Shown here piece by piece: positions 46,539-54,671 of a DNA stretch of 64,000 nt. The position numbers were made by a program, and so were the translations under genes. Origin of the DNA: Aurantimonas marina (lineage in GTDB: Bacteria; Pseudomonadota; Alphaproteobacteria; Rhizobiales; Rhizobiaceae); assembly GCF_017183135.1 (NCBI RefSeq), contig NZ_JADDXW010000008.1, positions 123,066-187,065 on the forward strand. Direction: 5' to 3'. Under the pieces are notes generated by a model. That model saw nothing but the letters and a program-made list of their open reading frames with translations, did not search any database and had not been told where the DNA came from. Numbering within the stretch: position 1 is the first letter of the stretch; the number at the start of each line of letters is the position of its first letter.

Positions 46539-48611
46539 TCAGCGGGGAGGACGACCGCTGCGCCGGCGCCGGGGCGCATTCCCTTCGGCGTCGTCGGAGC
46601 GCCGGATCGGCCGGCCCTCGGAATCGCGGTTGGGCAGCCTTTGCACCTTGACCAGTTCGGGATAGGCGTCGCGCTTGTTCGGAAACGCCATGGCGGCGAC
46701 GAAATGATCCTGGAAGGCAGGCTCCAGCGCGGTTTCGACCTTTTGGATGCGCTTGACCACCGCCTCGATCTCGCGGCGATAGGAGCGGTTCAAAAGCGCC
46801 ATGCGCGCGCCGGCGCCGGCCGCATTGCCGACCGAGCCGCACTTTTCCACGTTACAATCGGGCACCAGTCCGAGGACCATGGCGTATTTCGGCTCGATGA
46901 AGGAGCCGAACGCGCCGGCTAGCGCGATGCGGTCGATGGTGCTGGACTCACCAGCGGCGCCGAACTTGTCGATCAGCAGCTTGATGCCGGCGTAAAGCGC
47001 GGCCTTGGCGAGCTGGATGGCGCGCACGTCGGTTTGCAGGATGCTGATCGTCCGTCCGGGCATCTCATGGAGAACATAGGCGAAGGTGCGCCCCTCCGGG
47101 ACAATGCGGGACGAGCGGGCGGCCAGCGATCCGTCGATGATTCCGTCCTCGGTGACGATGCCGGCGAGAAACATTTCCGCGATCACCTCGATGATACCGG
47201 AGCCGCAGATGCCGGTGACACCGACGTATCGGGCGGCCTCGGCGAATTCCGCCGCGTCGGACCAGCTATCCACGCCGATGATCTTGAAGCGGGGCTCCAG
47301 CGTTTCGGGATCGATGCGAACGCGCTCGATGGCGCCCGGCGCGGCGCGCTGGCCGGAGGAAATTTCGGCGCCTTCGAAGGCCGGGCCGGTCGGCGAGGAA
47401 GCGGCCAGAAGCCGCTGCCGGTTGCCGAGTACGATTTCGGCATTGGTGCCGACATCGACGACGAGCATCGTCTCGTCCTGGCGATGCGGGCCTTCCGAGA
47501 GTGTGACTGCGCCCGCGTCCGCGCCGACATGGCCGGCAATGCAGGGCAGGAGATAGGCGCGGGCCGCTGGATGCAGGCCGAGATCAAGGTCGCTGGCCGG
47601 CACGGCCAGAGCGCCGGACACGGCCAGCGCGAAGGGCGCCTGGCCGAGTTCGGTGGGGTCGATGCCGAGGAAGAGGTGATGCATGATCGGGTTGCCGACG
47701 AAGACGCAATCCATGATGTCGGTGGTGTCTACGTTGGTTTCGGTCGCGACCTCCTCGACCAGCCTCTGGATCGCCTCGCGCACCGCCTTGGTCATCTCGG
47801 GCCGGCCACCGGGGTTCATCATCACATAGGAGACGCGGCTCATCAGATCCTCGCCGAAGCGGATCTGCGGGTTGGGCGTGCCGGCCGAGGCAATGGTGGC
47901 GCCGGACAAGAGCGACGACAGATGCAGCGCGATCGTCGTCGAGCCGATATCGACGGCAATGCCATAGGCCTCGTTCTTGAGGCCGGGATAGAGCCCCATC
48001 AGGCGCGAGCGCTCGTCGTCACGATCCTGGGCGATCGCGCAGGTGACCTTCCAGGCACCGTCACGCAGCGTCTTCTGGACATGGGGAAGAATCTCAGGAT
48101 CGACGATCGGCGCCGAGATGCCCCAATCCCTTTCCAGCGCCGCGAAAATGCGATCGAGATCGCCCAGCGGCGCGTGCATGTCAGGCTCGACGACCTCGAC
48201 GTAAAGCAGCCTGATCGCCGGGTCGCGCGGGAAATCGCGCGTGTCGACCGCCTTGCGGACGACCGCGGCGTTGACCGCCATGTCGGACGGCAGGTCGATG
48301 ACGAGGTCGCCCTCGATGGTGGTGGAGCAGGAGAGCCGGCGGCCGGGCTTCAGGCCGCGTTTGGCGGCATAACGCTCTTCCTTGGCGGACCAGGGGGACA
48401 GGTGATCGGCCGCCGAGGTGATCTTGTGCTTGGCGAAGATACCCTCGGCGACCTCGATCTGGCAGCGGCCGCAAATGCCGCGCCCGCCGCAGACACTCTC
48501 AACATAGACGCCGAGCGCGCGCGCCGCCTCGATGACCAGCGTGCCTCTCGGAAAGCGACCGCGCCGCCCGGACGGCATGAACAGAACGAGGGGATCTTGC
48601 TGGATCATCAT
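46539..48611 (-). CDS. ASKHA-domain corrinoid activation protein (RamA-like, 2Fe-2S)
   Basis: 690 residues. N-terminal ferredoxin domain with cysteines C41, C47, C50 (CGGRGICGRC) and C95, a 2Fe-2S plant-type spacing, then a linker and a C-terminal ASKHA ATPase fold (about 210-640; VDIGSTTIALHL and LVVDVGTNAEI phosphate motifs). Such proteins use ATP and electrons to reduce oxidised Co(II) corrinoid back to Co(I) in methyltransferase systems (RamA/RACo/DUF4445 group). It should keep the corrinoid protein at 53637 active, a role that matters more in an aerobic cell where Co(I) oxidises often. Confidence 0.92.
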   Translation of the reverse strand: MMIQQDPLVLFMPSGRRGRFPRGTLVIEAARALGVYVESVCGGRGICGRCQIEVAEGIFAKHKITSAADHLSPWSAKEERYAAKRGLKPGRRLSCSTTIEGDLVIDLPSDMAVNAAVVRKAVDTRDFPRDPAIRLLYVEVVEPDMHAPLGDLDRIFAALERDWGISAPIVDPEILPHVQKTLRDGAWKVTCAIAQDRDDERSRLMGLYPGLKNEAYGIAVDIGSTTIALHLSSLLSGATIASAGTPNPQIRFGEDLMSRVSYVMMNPGGRPEMTKAVREAIQRLVEEVATETNVDTTDIMDCVFVGNPIMHHLFLGIDPTELGQAPFALAVSGALAVPASDLDLGLHPAARAYLLPCIAGHVGADAGAVTLSEGPHRQDETMLVVDVGTNAEIVLGNRQRLLAASSPTGPAFEGAEISSGQRAAPGAIERVRIDPETLEPRFKIIGVDSWSDAAEFAEAARYVGVTGICGSGIIEVIAEMFLAGIVTEDGIIDGSLAARSSRIVPEGRTFAYVLHEMPGRTISILQTDVRAIQLAKAALYAGIKLLIDKFGAAGESSTIDRIALAGAFGSFIEPKYAMVLGLVPDCNVEKCGSVGNAAGAGARMALLNRSYRREIEAVVKRIQKVETALEPAFQDHFVAAMAFPNKRDAYPELVKVQRLPNRDSEGRPIRRSDDAEGNAPRRRRSGRPPR

Positions 48612-48728
48612 GCCGCTATCAGCCTTGAACAGCGCAGGCCCTCGCCCTTCGAGGCTCGCTGCACTCGCGCCTCAGGATGAGGGCTGCCGCGCCGGCCGCG
48701 CCATCAGCGCAGGAAAGCCCAGGACATG

Positions 48729-49088
48729 TCACTTTGACAATCTCTTGCGATTGGCGCGCACACGCTGGGAATAGGGTTTCAGACCGGCGGACAGTATCGC
48801 GTCGCCATGATTGGAAGGGCTGCCGCGTCCCGTCACGGCGCCCAGCGTGGCCGCGGTGGCGGCTTCAATCGCGGCCATGTTCATGGCGACGAGCGACTCG
48901 CCCGCCGCCTGCATCTTCTCGCCGACCATGCGCGACATCTCATCACGGTCCGTTGCCGTCGGAGAAGCCGCCGACATCCAGAATTGCATCATGCGGCTGC
49001 CGATCACGAACGGTGACAGCATCATCAGCGTCGACATTTCGGTGCTGCTCTTGGGGGCAGCGGAAAGCGACAGGCGGCGGCGGGTCAT
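48729..49088 (-). CDS. Phasin-like protein inside the one-carbon operon
   Basis: 119 residues from the ATG at 49088 with AAGGA about 9 nt upstream. Mostly helical, without a signal peptide. A C-terminal segment of the form AGLKPYSQRVRANRKRL resembles the end of short phasins, which coat polyhydroxyalkanoate granules, and a central amphipathic helix (MVGEKMQAAGESLVAMN) fits that fold. No PHA synthase was seen in the window. It lies between the methyltransferase and activase genes on the same strand, so it is probably co-transcribed with them. Confidence 0.65.
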   Translation of the reverse strand: MTRRRLSLSAAPKSSTEMSTLMMLSPFVIGSRMMQFWMSAASPTATDRDEMSRMVGEKMQAAGESLVAMNMAAIEAATAATLGAVTGRGSPSNHGDAILSAGLKPYSQRVRANRKRLSK

Positions 49089-49263
49089 CAAACGAATTCC
49101 TTTCGGGGGTGTCCCTTCGGTCGGGACTGTCCTGCGGGAAACGTTCGGCGACACCAAACGGTCGCAGCGGCGGTCAAATATATTTCGCACTTGCGAAGAG
49201 AATGGCTCCGGTCGCGGATGCTCCGCGACCTCGAACCTTTCGTTCGCCGACCGCCGGCCTTCA

Positions 49264-50217
49264 TCAGGACTGGGCCATCCGGGCTTCCCGACCGCCCCGC
49301 CGCCGGCCGCTGCCGGATGGCGTGGCGGCTGAATTGGCGGCAACCATCGTCGCGCCCGGCTGGACGTCGCGGTAGTTGCGGATCCAGGTCCCACAGGACG
49401 GATCGTTGCCCATCAGTACGTTGGCGGCACGGACCGCCTCCATCTCCTGCGGCCGGCAGGGATTCATGATCGCCGAGGTCATGCCGGCGGCGATCGCCAT
49501 CGGCAGGAAGGCGGCGTTGATGCCGTGGCGATGCGGCAGGCCGAAGGAGATGTTGGAGGCACCGCAGCTGGTGTTGACGCCGAGCTCCTCGCGCAGACGG
49601 CGCACCAGGGCGAACACCTGCCGGCCGGCCGTGCCCATCGCCCCGATCGGCATGACCAGCGGGTCGACGACGATGTCGCACGGCTTGATGCCGTAGTCGG
49701 CGGCATGCCGGACGATTTTCCTGGCTACCTCGAAGCGCACGTCCGGATCCTCCGATATGCCGGTCTCGTCGTTGGAGATGGCAACAACCGGCACGTCGTA
49801 TTTCTTGATCAGCGGCAGGATCGCCTCCAGCTTTTCCAACTCTCCGGTGACGGAGTTTACCAAGGGCCGCCCCTCGGCGATCTCCAGTGCCGCCCTGATG
49901 GCGGAAGAAACCGAGGAATCGATCGAGATCGGCAGATCGGTCAGGCTTTGGACGAGGCGGATTGTCTGCACCAGGAGCGGCGGCTCGGAAACATTCGGGT
50001 CGACGGCGGTGACCCCGGCATTGACGTCGAGCATGGTCGCTCCCGCGGCAACCTGCTCCAGCACGTCCCTGGTGACGGTCTCGAAATTGCCAGCGACCAT
50101 CTCGGCTGCGAGCTTCTTGCGGCCGGTCGGATTGATCCGCTCACCGATGACGCAGAAGGGTTCGTCGAAGCCGATCACGATCTCCTTCTTGGCGGAGGCA
50201 ACGACGGTGCGGGTCAT
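49264..50217 (-). CDS. Methyltetrahydrofolate:corrinoid methyltransferase (pterin-binding)
   Basis: 317 residues from the ATG at 50217 (GGAAGA upstream). TIM-barrel pterin-binding family, as in MeTr/AcsE and the middle of MetH: VIGERINPTGRKKLA, MLDVNAG, ISNDETG and a C-terminal CGASNISFGLPHRHGINAAF. It moves a methyl group between methylcorrinoid and tetrahydrofolate. In glycine-betaine systems the partner enzyme (MtgA) takes the methyl group from the corrinoid protein. Overlap with no neighbour; MetF-like gene 56 nt upstream on the same strand. Confidence 0.92.
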   Translation of the reverse strand: MTRTVVASAKKEIVIGFDEPFCVIGERINPTGRKKLAAEMVAGNFETVTRDVLEQVAAGATMLDVNAGVTAVDPNVSEPPLLVQTIRLVQSLTDLPISIDSSVSSAIRAALEIAEGRPLVNSVTGELEKLEAILPLIKKYDVPVVAISNDETGISEDPDVRFEVARKIVRHAADYGIKPCDIVVDPLVMPIGAMGTAGRQVFALVRRLREELGVNTSCGASNISFGLPHRHGINAAFLPMAIAAGMTSAIMNPCRPQEMEAVRAANVLMGNDPSCGTWIRNYRDVQPGATMVAANSAATPSGSGRRRGGREARMAQS

Positions 50218-50273
50218 AGGCGATCTTCCGGATGAGGAGCAGGACGGGAAAGGGTTTGTCGGCGCCGCGTCAG

Positions 50274-51176
50274 TCAGCCGTGGTGGCGCTCGAGCTCGCG
50301 GCCGAAGCGCGAGCCCTCGCTCGGCCATGAGCCGCGTTCGGTCAGCCATGCAGCCGATTTCACCAGACCGCCGAACGGAAAGACGTGGATCTGCCGGACG
50401 GGCGAATCCAGTGTCTCGCGCCAATGCCGTTCGATCGGCCCGACGACCGATTCCGGCGAATGGGTCGTTGCGAGCGCGGTCAGGGCGAGGGCGCGCTTCT
50501 TCAGGAAGGCGACGGAATTGCCGACACCGCAGAGCGCGGCGTATTTGATCAGCGTGGTGATCTTGGCGGGTCCGGCGACGCCGAGATGAATGGGCAGGCC
50601 GATGCCGGCCTCCTTGATGGCCAGCGACCAGTTGATGAACTCTTCGGCGTCGAAACCGAACTGGGTGACGATGCGTATATGCGCCCCGGTGCGCTCGCCG
50701 AAATCGCGTTTGAGGCGCAATGCTTCTTCGGCGGTCGCAGCCGAGAAGTCGGGCGAGCCTTCGGGATGGCCGGCGACTCCGATGTCGCGGATTCCATAGC
50801 GATCGAACAGGCCGCTCTCCAGAATCTCCATGGTCGAGCTGAACGGACCGGCCGGCCGATCGAGGCCGCCACCGATCACCAGCGTGTCGGTTACCCCGGC
50901 CTCTTCGGCATAGGTCCGGATACGGGTCTCCAATTCGTCGCGGCTGCGGATGCGGCGCGCTGGAATGTGGGGCACCGGGGCATAGCCGAAGTCGGAAATT
51001 CGCTTCACCGCCTTGATGAAATCCTTGACGGAGTCGACACCGACATCGGTGAGATAGACCTTAGTATCCTTGGGAAAGAGGCCGGGCAGATCCTTTGATT
51101 CCAGTACCTGTTTCGGGGCGACCTCGATCGATGCCGGCAGGAAAGCACGCGTTAAAGGCAATTGATGCTGGGTCAT
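50274..51176 (-). CDS. Methylenetetrahydrofolate reductase (MetF-like)
   Basis: 300 residues from the ATG at 51176 with GAGGGG upstream; the start overlaps the stop of the virulence-factor gene. MTHFR TIM barrel: ASIEVAP (catalytic Glu), VLTD-like YLTDVGVDSV, GGGLDRPAG, AGHPEGSP and FGFDAEEFINW. It lacks the extended regulatory domain and is slightly divergent from housekeeping MetF. In this setting it probably runs in the oxidative direction, turning methyl-THF produced by the demethylase system into methylene-THF. Confidence 0.92.
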   Translation of the reverse strand: MTQHQLPLTRAFLPASIEVAPKQVLESKDLPGLFPKDTKVYLTDVGVDSVKDFIKAVKRISDFGYAPVPHIPARRIRSRDELETRIRTYAEEAGVTDTLVIGGGLDRPAGPFSSTMEILESGLFDRYGIRDIGVAGHPEGSPDFSAATAEEALRLKRDFGERTGAHIRIVTQFGFDAEEFINWSLAIKEAGIGLPIHLGVAGPAKITTLIKYAALCGVGNSVAFLKKRALALTALATTHSPESVVGPIERHWRETLDSPVRQIHVFPFGGLVKSAAWLTERGSWPSEGSRFGRELERHHG

Positions 51177-51472
51177 GACTCGCGCCCCTCGTTGGCAACC
51201 AGCGCCATCAGGCGATCCCGGTCGTAGCGTTGATCGAGTTCGGACAGTGTGCGCTCGGCCGCGGCTTCCAGGTCGCCCGCTTCGCAGGCCGAACTCGCGC
51301 GCCGCCACTCGGCAAGATAAGCGTTGGAATCCTTGGCGCCCACCTGCATGGCGCAGCGGTCGATCGCCTCGATGAAGCGTAGCGGGAGTTCGCGGCGCGC
51401 CGCCCTGCGTCCCTGACGAACGATCACTTGGGCGGGAATGTCCCGCCAATAAACGATTTGCGTTTCGGCCAT
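51173..51472 (-). CDS. 'Virulence factor' family protein (PF13769-type)
   Basis: 99 residues. Small alpha-beta protein beginning ETQIVYWRDIPAQVIV, the signature of the so-called virulence factor family, whose name comes from a genetic screen and not from a known activity. In methylamine and betaine operons it recurs next to MetF-like and pterin-methyltransferase genes, as here. Four-base overlap with the MetF-like gene. Biochemical role not known. Confidence 0.85.
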   Translation of the reverse strand: MAETQIVYWRDIPAQVIVRQGRRAARRELPLRFIEAIDRCAMQVGAKDSNAYLAEWRRASSACEAGDLEAAAERTLSELDQRYDRDRLMALVANEGRES

Positions 51473-51698
51473 GCCGCGTCTCCCATGCCGGGCAATGTGA
51501 CGGGAGACGAGGGCGGTGGATATGCCGGACGCGACGATGCACGATGGCTTTGCGACATTCGGCCACGTCCGAGAGCCACTGAGCTGGTTCTTGGGACCAG
51601 CGTGATCGATTTGCCGCGCGCAACGTGAGACGGGCGAGTTGGTTTTCCACGCCCGGGACCCGTCGGGGCCCAACCGGTCGTGGCGAGCGGTGGCTTCT

Positions 51699-52343
51699 TC
51701 AGATGATCTGCATCACCGCCAGGGCCGCGGCGCCGTAGACGCCCGCGAGAACCACGATCGATACCAGGCCGAGGACGATCGCGGCGATCAGCCAGAGACC
51801 GTCGCGGGCGGTGATCGCTACGCCCGCCAGTGCGATGGCGACGCCGGGCGCCATGTTGGTCAGCGGAAAGGGAATCGCCACCAGTGCCGCCATCACAAAG
51901 CAGAACCAGCCGACCGCGACGAGCAGCACCCACTCGGGCTCGGGCCAATAGCGGTGCCGTGCGAGACGCTCGATCCAACGCAGCGTCGGTCCGATCTTGC
52001 GCATCCCCATGCCGAGAGTATCGGCGCTGAGGCGAATCCGATGGACACGGCCGGGAAGCCAGAGCCGGTGGCGGCCGATCGCGAGTTGCAGGGCGAACAG
52101 CATGAGCGGTACGCCGAAGAGCAGCGAGGCGCCCGGCGGCAGCGGAACCAGATTGAGCCCGCCGAGTAGAATGAAGAAAGCCCCATACGCCCGCGTATCG
52201 AATGCCTGGGACAATTCGCCGAGCGTCGGGCCGGTCGGGTCGCGATGGGTGTAGCCCCGCAGAATCGCGGAGATGCGTCGCTGCCGTTTGCTACCGCGCC
52301 GCCGCAGCGATCGTCGAATGTTGGAAAAGGCGGCGGGTGACAC
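51699..52343 (-). CDS. ExoD-family membrane protein
   Basis: 214 residues from a GTG at 52343; a TTG at 52376 would add 11 residues. Exopolysaccharide-synthesis ExoD family: conserved GELSQAFDTRAYGAFFILLGGLNLVPLPPG near the N-terminus, then three to four membrane helices, including VLLVAVGWFCFVMAALVAIP and IAAIVLGLVSIVVLAG. ExoD is required for alkaline tolerance and normal exopolysaccharide in Sinorhizobium. It interrupts the betaine gene set without an evident functional tie. Confidence 0.85.
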   Translation of the reverse strand: MSPAAFSNIRRSLRRRGSKRQRRISAILRGYTHRDPTGPTLGELSQAFDTRAYGAFFILLGGLNLVPLPPGASLLFGVPLMLFALQLAIGRHRLWLPGRVHRIRLSADTLGMGMRKIGPTLRWIERLARHRYWPEPEWVLLVAVGWFCFVMAALVAIPFPLTNMAPGVAIALAGVAITARDGLWLIAAIVLGLVSIVVLAGVYGAAALAVMQII

Positions 52344-52582
52344 GGACGATACTCGGTGACGTGGTTTCAGGAACAAGTCCCGAAGTGAATGATTAGCGGG
52401 AGCTAGAGCCCACTCGCGCGTAACGGCTCCCTCTTAACGCAAGAGCCTGAGAACACTATGGCCGAATGGGTGTTAAATCGGGGTATCTTTGCAAAACATC
52501 AAGCGCTTGCGTCTGTGGTTTTGCAACCGCTCGCATCGGCGTGCCCGCGAACGGCCGCCCTTATCGCTCTCACCGGATTGTA

Positions 52583-53227
52583 TCAGGCAGCTGCGTCATG
52601 CGGCTGCCTGACCCCCGCGGCCATCGTCAGCGCCCCGACGAGATCGCCATAACCGACGAAGCGCCGCTCGTGAGCCAGTCCCAGCCGATCGGCGATCGCG
52701 CGAGCGCGGCTATCGAGTTCGGCGTCGTCGGTTTGGGCGATGTGGACGACGCGTTCGTAATTGCCGAACAGCATCGCGGTCATCTCGGGATAACGGTCGA
52801 GGCGGAACGGCTTGGCGATGACCGCGTCGAACTGACGAGCAAGAAAATCGGTGAGCCAGAAGGTGGTCATGTTGGCATCGCCCTCGGTGGCGAAGCGGTC
52901 ATTGCCGACGAAGAAGGAATAGCAATGGGGGCCGGCGATGCGCTCGACGCCGTGGCGTTCGCAGACAGCGTCGAGATGGCCGCCAGTGCCACAGTCGGCA
53001 TAGGCGATAAAAATGCGAGACGCGCCGCGGTCGCGGGCCGCGACAATGGCTGCTTCGACCGCCGGCGCGATCTTCTTCGGCATGTTGTGAAGGATGGCCG
53101 GCAGGCAGGTGAGGTCGACATGCGACAGGCCGTTGGCGGCGAGGACGGCGACAATCTCCCGCGCGATGGCGCCGCAGGCGATGACCGTCAGGCGTTCCGT
53201 CTGCGGAGTGGGGGAGAAGGTGTCCAT
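52583..53227 (-). CDS. DUF1638 protein of the corrinoid methyltransferase cluster
   Basis: 214 residues. DUF1638: a conserved ACGAIAREI segment at the N-terminus, YADCGTGGHLDAVCERHGVERI, then HCYSFFVG and LTDFLARQFD, with a set of Cys and His (CGTGG, GPHCY) that could bind metal or cobalamin. DUF1638 proteins co-occur with MttB-family methyltransferases and corrinoid proteins, and their biochemical role is unproven. It lies between the ExoD gene and the corrinoid protein, separated from the latter by the plus-strand entericidin gene. Confidence 0.85.
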   Translation of the reverse strand: MDTFSPTPQTERLTVIACGAIAREIVAVLAANGLSHVDLTCLPAILHNMPKKIAPAVEAAIVAARDRGASRIFIAYADCGTGGHLDAVCERHGVERIAGPHCYSFFVGNDRFATEGDANMTTFWLTDFLARQFDAVIAKPFRLDRYPEMTAMLFGNYERVVHIAQTDDAELDSRARAIADRLGLAHERRFVGYGDLVGALTMAAGVRQPHDAAA

Positions 53228-53317
53228 CAGTCTAGCGAAGGAAAATGTCGCGAAGCGGCGGAACCGGAGAAGGGCCCAGCCGTTTTTCCGTCACATTCCC
53301 GCAACGGAGACGGCAGC

Positions 53318-53464
53318 ATGACCCACCGCATCGCAATACTGTCCGCAGTTCTCGCCGGAGCGCTCCTGCTTTCGGCCTGCGCCAATACTGTACGTGGTGT
53401 CGGCCGAGATGTCGGCAACACCGTCGACGCGACCGGCGCGGCCGTGAGAGACGTCGCCCAATAG
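53318..53464 (+). CDS. Entericidin-like small lipoprotein
   Basis: 48 residues from the ATG at 53318 with GGAG 8 nt upstream. Signal peptide with lipobox LLSAC (Cys about residue 21), then a short tail with NTVRGVGRDVGNTVDATG, the entericidin A/B pattern. Such tiny lipoproteins are toxin/antidote-type or stress-induced envelope peptides. Plus strand, wedged between minus-strand betaine genes. Confidence 0.85.
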   Translation: MTHRIAILSAVLAGALLLSACANTVRGVGRDVGNTVDATGAAVRDVAQ

Positions 53465-53636
53465 GATAGGCGCCATCGAGGCAGGGATCGGGCGCGGGGG
53501 CTTTGGGCCCTCGCATCCATTTTGCACCTGCGGCGATTCCGCTCAATTGGCATGCTCGCGGCGATCGTCCCACGCCTGAGGACCAGTGAGCTGAAGAAGG
53601 TTAAAGGAGAGAGGCGAGCCACGGCCGTCACGCCAA

Positions 53637-54329
53637 TCACAGTTGGTTATGCTTGCGCGCCATCAGTTCCTTGGCAATCTCGACGGTGATTGCCGCATCG
53701 CGGCAATAGGCGTCGGCGCCGACCTGATTGGCGAAGTCCTCGTTCAACGGCGCGCCGCCGACAAGGACGATATAGTCGTCGCGCCGGCCCTTCTGGACCA
53801 ACGTATCGATGACGACCTTCATGTAGGGCATGGTCGTCGTCAGCAGCGCCGACATGCCGAGGAACTCCGGCTGATGCTCGTCGAGCGCGGCGAGATACTT
53901 GTCGACATCGATATTGATGCCGAGATCGACGATCTCGAAGCCGGCGCCCTCCATCATCATGCCGACGAGGTTCTTGCCGATGTCGTGGATGTCACCCTTG
54001 ACTGTGCCAATGACCATCTTGCCCTGTTTCGGCGCGCCGGTCTCGGCGAGCAGCGGCCGCAGGATCTTCATGCCGGCCTTCATCGCGTTGGCCGAGAGCA
54101 GCACCTCCGGTACGAACAGGATGCCGTCGCGAAAATCCTCGCCGACGATCTGCATGCCGCCGACGAGCGCCTTGGTGAGGACATCGTAGGGAATCCAACC
54201 CCGTTCGAGGAGAATGTTCGTGCCTTCCTCGATCTCCTCCTTGAGCCCATCGTAAAGGTCGTCCTTCATCTGGGCGACGAGATCGTCGTCGGAGAGCTCG
54301 GCCAGTACGATCTCGTCGTCATCCGCCAT
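53637..54329 (-). CDS. Corrinoid protein (B12-binding, MttC/MtgC-like)
   Basis: 230 residues from the ATG at 54329 with GAGGAG upstream. N-terminal helical cap (about 10-95) and C-terminal Rossmann B12-binding domain with the DxHxxG motif Asp113-Ile-His115-Asp-Ile-Gly118 in GTVKGDIHDIG; His115 is the lower cobalt ligand. It shuttles methyl groups between the MttB-like methyltransferase (54672) and the pterin methyltransferase (49264). Divergent from the MttB-like gene across a 342-nt region. Confidence 0.95.
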   Translation of the reverse strand: MADDDEIVLAELSDDDLVAQMKDDLYDGLKEEIEEGTNILLERGWIPYDVLTKALVGGMQIVGEDFRDGILFVPEVLLSANAMKAGMKILRPLLAETGAPKQGKMVIGTVKGDIHDIGKNLVGMMMEGAGFEIVDLGINIDVDKYLAALDEHQPEFLGMSALLTTTMPYMKVVIDTLVQKGRRDDYIVLVGGAPLNEDFANQVGADAYCRDAAITVEIAKELMARKHNQL

Positions 54330-54671
54330 GGTGGCACTCCTCGCCAGCGGCCTCTCCCAAGGCCTCGTTGGGGCGGCAGAAGCGCGGGTCACGCGCATCG
54401 CACCGCATCATGAGCGAGATTAGGGCAAGGAAATGCGATCGAATCTTCCGCGTGCGACATTGCCGGTGCCGAAAACGACGTTCTGGCCCCGAGTTTGGTT
54501 GGAGGCGAAGCCCGGCGATTGTCCTTCGCGCGTCACCAGTTTTCGCATCCGGAACGACGCGGGGAATTCGTGCTTCTACAATCGGCTATGTTCGCCCGCC
54601 CAGGCTCGTGGGCGTATGCGCGGCGCGCAGACGCGGCTACGTACCGATGGATACTGCCAGGAGATGGATCG
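54330..54671. promoter_or_regulatory. Divergent control region between corrinoid-protein and MttB-like genes
   Basis: 342 nt without a supported gene. It must drive both transcripts and is the likely binding site for the GbdR-like and/or LuxR-like regulator. A TACAAT (54577-54582) is a possible -10 box for the MttB-like gene, but no good -35 lies 17 nt before it. Confidence 0.4.

Noticed and set aside
47034..48680. A 548-codon plus-strand frame opposite the ASKHA gene
   Set aside because: Antisense to an intact activase with clear Fe-S and ATPase motifs; composition is the complement of a coding frame.
52491..52524. Inverted repeat GCAAAAC...GTTTTGC downstream of DUF1638
   Set aside because: Only 7 bp with a 20-nt loop and no T run; too weak to be called a terminator or operator.
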